Of a DNA stretch of 64,000 nt, positions 23,500-35,039 are shown piece after piece. Under the pieces are notes generated by a model that was not told the origin of the DNA, made no database searches, and worked only from the letters and a program-made list of their open reading frames with translations. The first letter of the stretch is position 1, and each line of letters starts with the position of its first letter. Source of the DNA: Plasmopara viticola (taxonomy: Eukaryota; Oomycota; Peronosporomycetes; Peronosporales; Peronosporaceae); the NCBI GenBank assembly GCA_001695595.3, contig MBPM02000181.1:1-64000 (forward strand), given 5' to 3'. Position numbers and translations under genes: made by a program.

Positions 23500-23990
23500 A
23501 ACGCTAAAGAATGCGTCACGCACACATCGAAGGTGACTACTAAAGTTTACAAGTAAACACTTTATGAGAAACGTTGCAACCTTCCATTCATAGAGAAAGG
23601 CCGCGTGGACTACTTCACCTCGTCAATAAGCCACATGCAGGACCCTTGAGCGATTAGCTATCTGATCTTCGGACACGCTATCATCGGTCACCACCGTGCG
23701 ATGTAATTCCCTTCGCGCAATCGAAAAAGGTGACGAGTGAATGAAAATCCTTTTGTCCTGAACGTTCCACCTCGCCAAGGTGTTCTGTTTCTCCTAGTCA
23801 AACTTTAATGCCATTTTGCGAAAAATGGGGCTGCGCTGAAAACATCTTCAGTGTTTCACATAATGACCGACGGCACACGTCTTTCCAGTTACATTAAGCA
23901 CTAGACCTTTTTTTGGCTCTGTTAGATCGGATATTGCTTGTCCACTTAAATTGTTAGGTGTCAGATCGATGCGCTTTGACTACTAAAACA
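23500..23990 (-). pseudogene. Old effector-family relic between 21607 and 24931 genes
   Basis: Corresponds to 51010-51320 and 58600-59010. On the - strand a RIDLTPNNLSGQA-like stretch (23980-23930) matches the central module start (RMDPTPIDLDEEA). The remainder is frame-shifted. It sits tail-to-tail with the + gene to its left and in line with the - strand pseudogene to its right. Confidence 0.4.
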
Positions 23991-24029
23991 CCATTGCATG
24001 GAATTGTAGGTGCGTCTATAAGTCACGGA

Positions 24030-24931
24030 GACCAAGTTCAGAAGATTCTTCTCGCTAAAGTGTTTGTTCGTGCCGAACTCTAATGCTTCTAAGAAACCAG
24101 CTGGTTGTGGATTTGACCATCAGGACTACTCGTGGAAGGGCGCGAAGTCGCGGGTCGAAAGTAGCGTTACCCACAATAAATGTCGGCGGTTATCTCCCCA
24201 GTCTTCTAGCTAACACGAACGGCACAATACTTGCCACCCACACCGGAGCTTCGATATTTGGCAAAGCATACATTGCTTGTCCATCCACGATGAAAGGCAC
24301 CGAGTCGATGCGCCAGCGCTTACTGTTTCCGATCTTCATTTCGTCAAGAAATTTGTTCAAGTCAAACTGTAACGCCTCATTAGTGAGCCGGCCTTCAGGA
24401 GCGGCGACATTAATTGTGGAAGAGCCTAAAGGCAAGGATCGGTAGTCGTGGTGCGTTCTACTTTTTGCAGCATATTCTATAAGGACTATCGGCTCACCTC
24501 TGTTCAATTGCTTTGCCAATGCTAATGGCAAAGTATCTGCCACCAACACCAACGAATTTTGTGGACGTGGCAAAGCATGCAATACTTGTCCATTTACAGT
24601 GCAAGACGTCGGGTGAATGCGCTGGCGCGTGCTGGGGTCTCCAACAGAAGTATCCATTCTCTATGGTCTTCGATCAGCTTTGCAGCTGTTGCAACCACAT
24701 CTTCTTCATCTGTATCAAGCGTTTCCAGCATAGTCTGTTTTAACATTCCTAAGGAAGTGCATGGAGCTGAAGGTGCGCGCTCTCCAAAGAGTGCTAAATT
24801 GTCCTGGGGGTCACGACTTCCCCGAAGAGGCATGGTCTCGTCAACTGTGCCACTAGAGGCTACAAAAAATTGCCAGGTGATTGTGGAGGCCCAGTCTGGA
24901 TGGTTTCTACAGCTATTCGGCTGCCGCGCAT
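24030..24931 (-). pseudogene. RxLR-like effector pseudogene (third subfamily)
   Basis: Starts at ATG 24931 with MRG followed at once by SRIAVETIQT, so about 15 codons of the signal-peptide core are deleted. In a second frame come MPLRGSRDPQDNLALFGERA (LPLR-type position and a GER remnant of EER), then DEEDVVATAAKLIEDH. Next is a central module (STRQRIHPTSCTVNGQVLHA, APEGRLTNEALQFDLNKFLD) and the start of a second one (NSKRWRIDSVPFIVDGQAMY, then VWVASIVPFVLARRLGR). It decays beyond 24190. It is the older counterpart of the pseudogenes at 51496 and 59423. Confidence 0.8.
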
Positions 24932-25043
24932 GTTCACTATCAAATTGATTGGTGATAATTCGGCAGATATTATCCTCTCGGCTTTTGTGTTGCCGTAATT
25001 CGCAAAAGATTCTACAAAATTCGACACAAAATTCACCGCAATA

Positions 25044-25580
25044 ATGACTATCGAATATATTTTAGCTTTATTGTGGCATTGGAAATACCATTTCTCATTC
25101 CGGAATGTACCGGTATTCTTGCCCGGGGTGTCGAGTTTTAATGGCTCACTTGATTTTAGTATAACACATTTAGCAAATAGGTTTACCCTGTGTGTGCGTG
25201 TAAAGACTCTTGTAGCTGCTTATAAAATGTCGCGAGCGGAAGTCAAGAAACATCATCATCGTACATGTGACGCGTTCAATGCAGTGAAGATGATGTGCAA
25301 TCTTTTAGAACATTTGACAGATTATAGTTGTGATACCTTGTTAGCTGAGTACTACTACAAAAGTGCAACTACGGATCCGCTTAAATTAAACTTTAAGATA
25401 ATAAAAAAAACGCAGGTTAGATATAGTAATACGTTAAAAAACTTACACAGCACCGAGTCGGGCAAAAAGATACATGATCTTCCGGTAACCAATTGTTTAC
25501 TATATCTCGCTTATAAGGGATCCTACATACATATTTTGTATGCAGTAAATACAACACAGATTCTCATTTTCAAACTTTGA
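25044..25580 (+). other. 178-codon open frame of doubtful status
   Basis: An open + strand frame (MTIEYILALLWHWKYHF at the start, VKKHHHRTCDAFNAVKMM in the middle). No recognised family. The three homologous stretches elsewhere in the window do not keep the frame open, and substitutions there do not respect it, so chance is the best explanation. Confidence 0.15.
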
Positions 25581-26190
25581 TAGGATGTCTGTCGTGCACC
25601 AGAAGCCACCTCTCGTTTAAGGCCTCTTTGGACGGGAGCTTTTAGCACAAAAGGCAAACTATACGTAACGGCCCGTGACATCATCTTTTTCTAGTACTAG
25701 ATTACGTTTAGTAGCAGAGGACGTATCCTATTCTTGCTGGCTATAGATAGGCTCGATAAGGGTCATTTTTTGCAAATTAGGTCCTGCTGCAGCCGCGACA
25801 CGTCTCTCGATCGCTCTTCTTTTTGATAAAGGTACATTTTATACAGACTCTCTCGTTTGTTGAGAAAGTATTGTTTATAATACAATTGAGTTGGATTAGC
25901 AAGATTTATGATTATACGAATAGCAGTAAAGATGACAAATTAAGGCGGCCACGCAATTGCTTCATTTCAACTTAGTAAAGCCAGCTCCAGAAATGTTGCT
26001 TTAGCTTCCATAGGTGCCTCTGCACCAAAATCACCCTCTCCCTAAGGCTATTACAATGGCTGCACCTGTGCCATGGACGTTTAGCCTCAAGGGAAATAGC
26101 TCGCCAGAAAGACGCCAAAGCAAGCCGCTCCATCGCGGCGAATAACGCGCACTTGGCGCTAAATCTTCCTGATATTTCCGCCTTCGTGCG

Positions 26191-26577
26191 ATGAATATGG
26201 CTAGCACTTACTCGCCCTTTCGCCTGCTAGGGCCTTGGAAAACCTCAGGTGTTGGCAAAATATCCTCATTGATTGCGGGCACACCACTTAAAGTACTAGA
26301 GCTTAATTCAAACTCACCGACTAAGCGGACGATCTCACCCAAACAAACAGAAAAATACTCAGTTTTCATGTCCAAGGTCGTGGCCTGCGTTATCCTTGCT
26401 GATGAGGTCGTAGAAATTGGGGACCAAAAGAAAGAGGGTAAAATCGAAGACAAACACCATCGATACATTCTTCTGCTACAATGTATGTTACCATATATAG
26501 TTCAGTTTGAAGCTACTCAAAGAAAAGAAATAAAGAGAATGGATAAAATCAATATTTTCAAACAGAATGAACCATAG
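26191..26577 (+). other. Unrecognised overlapping open frames
   Basis: A 128-codon + strand frame overlaps an 86-codon - strand frame (26468-26208). The second copy of this block (32950-33260) is interrupted in both. The - strand is slightly favoured because it lies directly downstream of the integrase relic at 26640-26930, but no family could be named. Confidence 0.2.
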
Positions 26578-26639
26578 TTGCATTAGACCTAATAATATGC
26601 GACATCTACCAGTAATAAAATGTGCACAGTCTTACTGGT

Positions 26640-26930
26640 GCGCAATCCCTCAGTCTCAATGGCTACTCGCACACTGGTTTCTGTCGATCTGTGCATGATT
26701 TATTGCAGACATTAGCAAGTAAGTTGAATAGTTTTTGTCAAAGCGCAGCGTGAAGTCGGGTACTCCCATTCGTCAGCATCGTGCCTATTTTTGAATATTG
26801 TATCGACCAAGCGTCTTGCTGTTTGTTCCGCGTTTTGCTGGTAAAATCAAATGCCAAATGCACTAACTTCCTTTGGAGGCACACGGATACTGTAATGCTT
26901 GGGTAGCCGAAGAAAACTAAAAAGTATGTC
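26640..26930 (-). pseudogene. Ty3/gypsy integrase core relic
   Basis: The - strand reads LMSAINHAQIDRNQC, a decayed MSTA-HPQTDGQTER motif near the end of the gypsy integrase core. It aligns with 35040-35290, where MMSALAYPQTNRE is clearer. No LTRs seen. Confidence 0.5.
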
Positions 26931-27479
26931 TTTCAACAATCCACGCATACTGACAGGCTCTGATTATAAATGAAGGAACATCAATTTGTTGTGGGGACCA
27001 AGATGAACCTTATCTCTCAGCCCAAGTAACAAGAAATCTAATAATCAGGTGCCCTTAATACTATATTGTAGTATGACTTTTTTCACATCCTAGATTATTA
27101 TCAGCCAACAAGCTTTATTGCTTCCGAATGATCATGGGATATCAGTCTAAATCTGCATTTTTGCCTATTCGTATTCTTGGTAATAATGCTTATGTATTTT
27201 GAATTTTTTTTTCCTATTGCGTAAAAGTCGCTACCGGTGAACGTGCGATGACGGCGGCTACATCACATGACCTCTTTTTATGTAGATGCCTAATTTGCAA
27301 GTTAGGGCTCATCTAATTTAATTTTCAATAGGGTTCCAGGGACTCATTAGTGCCTTCCTTCTTAATTTTACCAAGCCATCGAACTTTATATGTATGGCTC
27401 CCTTGTACTTACGATGTTTATTTAAGGCTTCAAAGAGTTGTACCCCGGAGCTATCGGCCACCTTTCTCACCTTTTGCCA

Positions 27480-28230
27480 ACGCGTGAGTTAATTGCGATT
27501 TTTTTTTCAAGATCAAATTTGGTATATCTTGGCGCGAGTTTCTTCGACTGAGCAAAATCTTTGTAACGGACATCCAAAGTCTTGTCGTCTAAAAGCACCA
27601 TGTCGCCAACATGGAAGTCTTGAAAAAGTCGATATAGTAATTCTTTCGCTCTTGACTCTGCTCATTTGGTCATGTGAGACCTTGAGTTACGTTTCCTGAC
27701 ATAGTAAAAAGTCTTATTCTGATTTTCCAACTTGTAAAGTCTGAATCTGATGCCACTTCATCCGGCATTCAAGGAACATATCCTAAATCAGCTTCGAACG
27801 GTGATGCTTCAATTGTAAAGTGTATGCGTAGCTGAGCCCGTGGTGGCGCCAGACCCCCTCACCATTTCCGAATGGGAACGTCTTGTATTCAATACGTAAA
27901 ATGCAAAAAGTCATCTCAATTATCCTGAGCTAAATTGACGACACCTTGAAAGTAATTTCTAATAAAGCGGTCGGCTCTTCCTGTTTGCCCATCCGTTTGT
28001 GGCCTAAAGCCGAAGCCAAATTGTGTTGCATTTCCTAAGCAGGGTGATTGCTTGCCATAAGTTGGATGCGGACTTGATTTCTCGGTCGGACACAATGGTT
28101 TTTGGTATACCTGATTCTTCCTATATTTCATCATGAGGACCTTTGCGATCTCTGAAACATCGTCCATTGTCTTCGTAGTGATGAACATGATTCATTTTGT
28201 TTAGCGATCAGTAATCCCCATGATGGCATT
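27480..28230 (-). pseudogene. Ty3/gypsy integrase relic 3
   Basis: 28188-27916 contains MDDVSEIAKVLMMKYRK and FGFGFRPQTDGQTGRADRF, the strongest integrase motif in the window, followed by a helix (IRNYFQGVV). Leftwards at about 27603-27490, in another frame, MVLLDDKTLDVRYKDF is the C-terminal domain, matching 9161-8916 of relic 2. The catalytic Asp and Glu region between them is degraded. Confidence 0.75.
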
Positions 28231-28265
28231 GGATCCACTTTTGGTCTCCGGCACATTTAAAGAGA

Positions 28266-28560
28266 TTGAAGGAGGCCTACAATGTGAGATTGGTCCTCAT
28301 GCACGAGTTAATCTACAATTTTTGCCACAATCGTAAGGATCTTTTTGATAATTGATCTACCAAAGTTCGTCGCTTAAAATTAATTTTTTTGCTTTTAACT
28401 GCAACCAACGGTAGCAGCAAGCCCCAAATTTTGCTACTCCAGCTAAAACTTCGACGAGCAACACCGATGCTTCACGACTAGAACCAGAGCAACCCTGGTA
28501 TGCAGATTACGGATTTAGTCGATGGAGTTTACAGGTCACGTAACACCGGAAATATTAGTA
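28266..28560 (+). pseudogene. Isolated C-terminal effector fragment
   Basis: The + strand reads LKEAYNVRLVLMHELIYNF then CHNRKDLFDN and a stop, followed by a frame-shifted KVRR..LI. This equals residues 459-500 of the gene at 49171 (LQEAYHVKLIIMYELFYEF). The 5' part is missing, replaced by the gypsy integrase relic to the left. Confidence 0.7.
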
Positions 28561-28659
28561 ATTTATCGAGTATCCTCGGTGTCATAGGCGAAGTATTTGA
28601 TAATATGATACATTTTCATCAATCTATTGTTTATCTGTAATCGATAGAAATTGCAAAGG

Positions 28660-28803
28660 ACTTTGCTTATATAATTTTAGGTTAATTAGAGTAATTTACT
28701 TATTTGCGACAAGGAATACATAGGTATATCAAGTACTGAATTCTCACATATCATTTCTATTGACGTCTATTTAGTCGGATCAAGATTAAATTTTATAGTG
28801 GAC
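28660..28803 (+). promoter_or_regulatory. Promoter of the effector pseudogene at 28804
   Basis: Matches 18940-19051 and the - strand of 16993-17110. The initiator-like TCATTTC is at 28751-28757, 47-53 bases before the ATG, followed by TATTGACGTCTATTTAGT as in the 16992 gene. Confidence 0.55.
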
Positions 28804-30023
28804 ATGCGCGGCGCATATTACGTGGTAACTGCGCTTCTTGTCACGGCCAGCAGCCGTGTAGTTGCAAATTTCGACCAGACCGAGCCTCTGCAAACACCTG
28901 ACCATGAGTTTGTCGTACCTAGAGGGACAGTTGATGATACGTTGCCTGTTCGAGATAGTCGTGATCCACAGGACGCTTCAATGTATTATGAGAGCGCATG
29001 TTTTTGTCTCCAAGCAACTCTTTGGGAAAATTAAAGTGGCCTTTCATTGAGACAGCTGAATTGATAAAAAAATGAGGTAAACGATGTATTCGCGAAGGCT
29101 GCGACGCCGATTGAGGCTCATGAAAATCTGACACCTCAATCGGAGGCCAGTACAAGCAAGCGCCAACGTATCGACCCACTAACTATAGATGGACATGCAT
29201 TGCCTGTTCTCTTATAGCCAAAATACTACATGGTGTTTGTGGCAGGCAATATGCCATCCGTGCTGGAAAAAAGAGTGATGAGAAAAGCGCATATAGCTAT
29301 TATATATAACGCTGCAGAGTTCATAAAGCGGCACGACTTCCAACCCAGGCGCTCAGGCCATTCCACAAGTGCCTTTGCCAATCCTGGTGATCGACTCAAT
29401 CTCGAGGAGATTGCTCGGAAAGCATTTGAGTTCATCATCAACAAGAAACCCCACGAGGTGAAAAAACCTCCAGAAGCGCATTTCCAGAACTTGCTCGATG
29501 AAAATGCTAAATATGCGCACCCCCCAACGGTGCATGGTACGAGCATTTTTGAAGATTGGATGTGTACAACTGCGGGAGGCCTCTACGTTTTTAAAGGCTT
29601 TTCCGTAAATGATAAGATCATTGAAATCCACAACGTATTTCGTAAATCCTTCAACCTGCCGTTGCACCAATATTCACAAGAAACACCTGCGATGATGAAG
29701 GTAGACAAACGTACTGACTCAAGTCTAGCCTATTATCATAGTGTCGACGCATTCAAGAATCAGGCAAATAAGCAAAATCTTCCAAGTTGCTGCATTTGTT
29801 GGACCCAGACTCGACAAAGTTGCTGGATGGAGAGCGAAAGTTGGCGGTAAATGGGGAGAATTTGCGGGACGCCTATTTTGTAAAGTTGGTCATCATGTGC
29901 GAGTTATTCTACAAATTTTTCCACTGCCGCAAGGAGCTTTATAAAGAATTGCCTCGTAAAGTTGACTATGAGGATTGGATTCTGCAGATATCAACTGCAA
30001 AGAGCGGCAGCAGCAGGGATTAA
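28804..30023 (+). pseudogene. RxLR-like effector pseudogene, single-module type
   Basis: Sister of the gene at 19052. It starts with a good signal peptide (MRGAYYVVTALLVTASSRVV) and LPVR at 47-50. One base is lost inside the EER codons (tatgagagcgcat where 19052 has tatgaagagcgcat), destroying the motif and ending the frame at 29034. An extra A in the run near 29073 and a TAG at 29215-29217 follow. 29230-29850 is open again (HDFQPRRSGHSTSAF, RKAFEFIINKKP), then another missing base near 29781 shifts the C-terminal domain into the frame ending at 30023. Confidence 0.85.
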
Positions 30024-30169
30024 ATTACCCCACCCCGTGACTAAGGACGCTACGGCTTCGAAGGGAAACATTGGCTTTCCACGATTGGATACTTCGTAAC
30101 CGTCAATACAACCACCATTGTAATATTCATTCTCGGCAAAGCATTTAAATTAATTGATTTTGCAGCCAA

Positions 30170-31630
30170 TCTGTTGTCTCTTTGTCCCTTTGTCGCTTAA
30201 CGTACACGTTCAGTATGTTGTACAGATGAGCATTCTCGCAATCCAACTTTTTTTACTACGATGCGAGCCATACGTACAACCATGACATTGGGAAGTTGTC
30301 ATGGCATCAGCACGTTGTGAAAAGCGATCGTAGCCACAATTCCAAAATCACAATATGAGCCTTCCGCAAACACTTTACATTATTATGAAAAACCAGCCAT
30401 ACAATAGTGGGTTGATAATAATGCCTTCTCATGCCAGACACCGAAACGATTATAGAAATTCGCCGATGCTTGAACTTGAGTCATTTGTCCGTCTGACTGA
30501 AATAACTTACCATCTTTGCGTCTCTGTCGGATACTGGTCGACTGGTTCTAGAGAAGTGCTGAGGACTACTTTTCCTACGCATCCGGGGGCCTTGCAAGAC
30601 TTCAGCCGTCCAAACTTTAGAGCATTCACCACTGTACAATGTCGTTTCTTTGCGTGAGTACAACTGTATGTGAATCCTCTTGTCATAGGCTTTTTACCGA
30701 TATACAAGCCATACTCCAACGCCTGTAGATCGATCGACTGGTTGTTACAGTCGACTCTTAATAGAGGCGGCTTTAATCACGGAAAAGTTTGTAGGCGCGG
30801 GTCAAGAGACTTGTTATAATATACTTCTTTGCAGAGTTTTCCATAACAATATCGGCACACGTCTCTCGAGCCATGTAAGTCATCTCGTCCGCCACAAACA
30901 TGAGATTTTTTTCTTGCTATGACATGCTTGACAAGTCAAATTGTTAGACGTCAGATCGATGCGTCTTTTGGTGAAATGACTGCAAGAAGCACCTACGCTA
31001 ATTTTCGAAGCTGCGTTCAAAATCCATGGCGGCCGACGATCGGTCATGAGTTGGGCATGAAGCAGGTTGGAAGTTAGTAATACCCATTCAAGTTGGCACG
31101 AGTTAATCTGAGTCCCACGGCGTTCCTGCCTCGGACAATTCCTTCGTCCGGGTAGCGAGGTAGAAATGATTTAGCATATGAACACTTATTGAATGCCACT
31201 TTGTAGAAACCTTGTTATTTAAGTCAAAATTTAGTCTCCACCATTTAACCGAAAGATCGCTGGTCTGATCGGTAAGGTTCCTTATAGCTCTAACAATGGT
31301 ATTTTAACTCATGCTCTGGCACTTGATCTTGTCGGCCACAAGCCCAGGTAATTTTTTTCGTACAACTCTTAAGATGTCTTAAATAACACGAGAATTGATT
31401 CATCAATCTTATTGTTTAGATTGTGTCCTCGATAATCTGCTCTTTTTTTGTTGAATCAAAGACTGATCCTTGAGTGACGATTTCTTATAAAAAAAATTTC
31501 GTAGCCACCAGACACCTCGAAACCAAAGTCAAATATTTGCATAGGCAAATATCGGCTGCTGGACGCAACAATACCTCCTTCGTATGCGCCACATATGGAC
31601 CTCGGAGTTACTATCCGTTAGTGCACCTAC
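30170..31630 (-). pseudogene. Old effector-family relic after the 28804 pseudogene
   Basis: Same block as 20480-21410. At the right end (31620-31540) the - strand begins like the signal peptide (atgtggcgcatac then gtccagcagccg). Landmarks gttagacgtcagatcgatgcg and cctcgtccg follow in the expected order. No + strand effector follows it here, only the shared repeat block. Confidence 0.45.
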
Positions 31631-31969
31631 GGTTGTGCATAAAATCGGTATTACCTCAAGCTCTAGAAATATTTACGCACACTGACGACCGGATTGGCGA
31701 TGCCCCAGATTTCGTTCGTAGTGATAAGTGTCGTGGATTTGTTTGTGCTCAAACACTGTGGTAAAGAAGGACTTGATCAAATCAAACATTAGAACCAGAT
31801 CATGAAAATTCAGGTACAGCGTAGGTCGCAGGGTTTTCAACTGCGATAATCTTTTTATATACGATTATGCATATAAGGGCTAAAGAAATAAATTTAATTG
31901 GCCGAGTATTGAAATGTCGTCAGGATTATATCGGTATATCAGCTGCAAAATTGTCACCGTTAGCCCTGA
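31631..31969. other. Former promoter region, gene lost
   Basis: Resembles 21360-21606 (tgtgcataaaatc.gtatt, tcggtatatcag) upstream of the 21607 pseudogene, but the sequence then passes directly into the shared repeat block. A + strand effector and its - strand neighbour seem to have been deleted here. Confidence 0.4.
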
Positions 31970-33290
31970 GTTTAGAGTTGACTATCGAATATACTTAAGC
32001 TTCTTGGGAATACTGCATAAAATTCCGGTATGATTTGTCACCTACCGGTATCATTGCCCTGATATTTCTTGTAGTACAATATCTACGAAGATTGTATAGC
32101 ATCGTTAAAAACCTATTACATTGTGTTAAAAAAAAAATCATCCTTTTCGAGTGGAACGTAGTGAGCGAAATGCAAGAATCATCCTCATCGTACATGTGAC
32201 GCATTCAATATAGCGAAAATAATGTACAATCGTATAAGACACACTTCTTACAGTTATATAGTAATTCTTAATTTGTTGAGTATTAACACGGAAGGACTAG
32301 TACGAAAATCAGCGTCAACCTTCGAAATAGGAAAAAAAAAGTATGCAAGCTAGATTTAGTAATAACTTAAAAAAATTACACTGCAACTTGCACAGGCTAG
32401 TCGTGCAGAAAGATATATGCTTTTCTGGTAAACGATCGCTCAATATTCCCCGTCTCTAGGGGATCAGTGTGTGCAACTTCAACGCTGATTTGTTGACTAC
32501 AAATTTACCTACATATTTTTTTTGTGTGTACAGAATTTAACTCGGCTTCTAAGTTTTCAAAGCGGATAATATTTTGGAAGGGTGCCCTTCTCGTTTATTT
32601 CGATTTCAACGGGAAGCCAGCTATTGCCACAAAAGCTCGTGACTTCTCTCACCCTAAACTTGAATTACATTAAATACTAAGGGTAAGTGTGATTTACGTT
32701 TATTCAAAAAACCAATTCGATGACAATTTAAGGCTGCCATGCAGCTGCTTCGTTTCAAAATACTTTAGCCAACTTAAGAAATGTTCGTTTAGCTTACACA
32801 AGTGCCTCTGCACCAAAAGAATCATCTCCTATTACGACTAAGGCTGCACCTATGTCTTGGGCAATTATCCTCAAAAGAAAAACTCACCAGAGAGCCGCAA
32901 AGGTAAGCCACTTCATCGCGGCGGGGAATGCGCACATAGCGTTTTACCTTCCCGATGAATATTGCGAGCACTAACTTGCTTCTTCGCCCGCTAGGGCCGT
33001 GTTAAAGCGTTTAGTTCAATGCCAGCGTTGGTATAATATCCTCGTTGATTGCGGGTACAGATCTTGAGCTACCAAAGCTAATTTAAACTTACCGACTTTG
33101 CGAAAGACCTAACTTTTAGGAACAGAAAAGTTCCTGGTTTTCAGGAGCAAAGACATGGCCCGCGTTGCCTTTCTGATAAGGGCACCAAATTTGGGGCCCA
33201 AAAAAAGAGGGTATAACTAAAGACAACAACTACCGGCGCAATCTTCTGCTACTTTATACGTAACCGACATAATTTATTAGGTTAGACATA
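31970..33290. repeat. Second copy of the 24932-26600 block
   Basis: Aligned with 25030-26600 over its whole length, with many substitutions and small indels. gtgcctctgcaccaaaa (32809) and gattgcggg (33047) are conserved landmarks. No open frame longer than about 70 codons. Confidence 0.6.
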
Positions 33291-35030
33291 CTTAGAAAAG
33301 TGAACAAAGATGAGCATGGCATAGATAGCTAGGGGTCGATTACCGACGCAAGCTGTCATTACGTGAGAGCTTTACATATTCCTTAGACAGCGCTACCTTA
33401 GACAGCGCATCCTGAGTCCGACAAAGAAGATCGCGACCTTCCGGATGAATACTATCTAAACGACGTAAGCCTTGGCCTAGAGCAGTATGCCTATCGTCTT
33501 TGCAAGCGCGCGGTTATTTTGCAGGCCACTGCTTGCGCGGCATATATGACCAGAGCTTGGCTATTAAAGCGCTTGTATTCGTGTGACTTACACGCGTGGT
33601 TCTAACATCGCATCAAATCCCGCTGACAAATATTATATCACTTCGTAAAAGGCTGAAAACAAGTGTAGCCTTGCTCCGTAAAAAATCACTTTTCAATACT
33701 GTCACCATGCACGGTTTTATTATAAGACCTGGTGAGTCGGAGGCAACTTACGACGAAAACGTATCGTACTCGGCAAAACTCTTACGTCAGGTGCTGAACT
33801 TGTACATTTTAAGCGCAAGGAAAAAATGCCTTTGCAATTTTCCAGCACATAGCCAAAATATCTCGGGTTATATATGAAGTGCCCATTGTTCGTATTTAAG
33901 ATGACAATGGCGTTAAATACTCCATACCGGAGCCGTTGCTACGGCCCTCACTTGCAAGTAAGCGCTCCATTTTACAAGAATCTCCTAGCGCCCTTGAAAT
34001 CGCCTTTCTAATACCGCGCACTTCATATGGAAGTGCCGCTGGACTTGGTGGTCAAGGAGCTCCGGACAGCTCCGCTCTCGCCTTGGCCTTGGCCTTGCTT
34101 CTTCTTCGTGAAGAGTAGCAACTTCTGCGTCTCTGTGTAATTTCGCTCATGCGTTCTCTCATAGCTGTCCCTCTTCATCAAACCGCAGCTTCTTCGAAGC
34201 GAAATGAGCTATTTAAAGAAGTTGAATTTCTCAAGAAATGTGAGCTTTACCATCAGTTTGACAACCGTTCGTCTCGGTGCAATTTTATGAACTGTGTTCA
34301 AACTCTTATTTCTTTGTTGTTATTTGCGAGACCTTCTAAAGTGAAAGTGCACAGCCTTATCGATGCGCTGTCTCTCAGCCAAAACAATGTGGCTGTGGTC
34401 AGTATTAACTGCTGTATGGCTACCCGTACTCGGCTAGCCAACACGGTCGAGCGCGAGAGCAATCCTTTCAAGAGGCGGCATGACTAACGTGATATTAGAG
34501 GTAGTGAGGATCAAAACAATTCTAGCAAAAAATAGACATTGTCTTCGGTGTACGTTGGCCGAACACTTACCAAGATCGTGAAGGGGTTGATGCAGCGATG
34601 TTTTATTCGAAAATAGCGAGCTTATTCAGTCTCGAGGAAAATTCGTATCTAGCAATCAACTATCAAATCTTATGCGAAGTAATTCTTACGCATTTTATCT
34701 GAGCATTATGTTGTTTGGTTTGGGCGGATGCAATTGCATCCTTTGCTTTGCTAATTTAATGTAGCCGCCTTATCGCGAAGCCAGATAGCTGTTTACGTAA
34801 GGCAGCTATTTTATTTGAGACAATTGAAAGTAGAAGGTTTTCTTCCTAAAAATTCGCCGCTCATTTCAAGTACGAAAGTTTTGAATTGTTTCATACATAG
34901 ATAAGCGGTGAGTTATCAGGGCGACCTTGAAAAGCTACATAAAAAGGTGTAGAGCCCATAAAATGTGTAAGAATCATTGTTAAGTGCGATACCAACCCGG
35001 GGTAACTTTCTTATTCAATGGTTGGTGCCT
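33291..35030. other. Unexplained segment absent from the sister block
   Basis: In the sister copy the repeat block (to about 26600) passes directly into the integrase relic at 26640, whereas here about 1.7 kb intervenes before the matching integrase relic at 35040. Two open frames (33596-33877 and 34149-34487, + strand) have no recognisable relatives. An inserted element is the likely explanation; no terminal repeats were seen. Confidence 0.35.
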
Positions 35031-35039
35031 CAGCCTTGT

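Larger units (their letters stand above)
24932..26600. repeat. Block repeated at 31960, 52930 and 62180
   Basis: The left part (25030-25600) aligns with 31970-32560, with 52930-53297 plus 54573-54850, and with 62180-62830. Landmarks are catcatcatcgtacatgtgacg, the cttttgtagctgcttat.aaatgtcgcgag block and the aacggcccgtgac block. It lies upstream of the - strand effector pseudogenes and so contains their former promoters. The right part (25600-26600) is shared only with 32560-33290. Confidence 0.65.
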
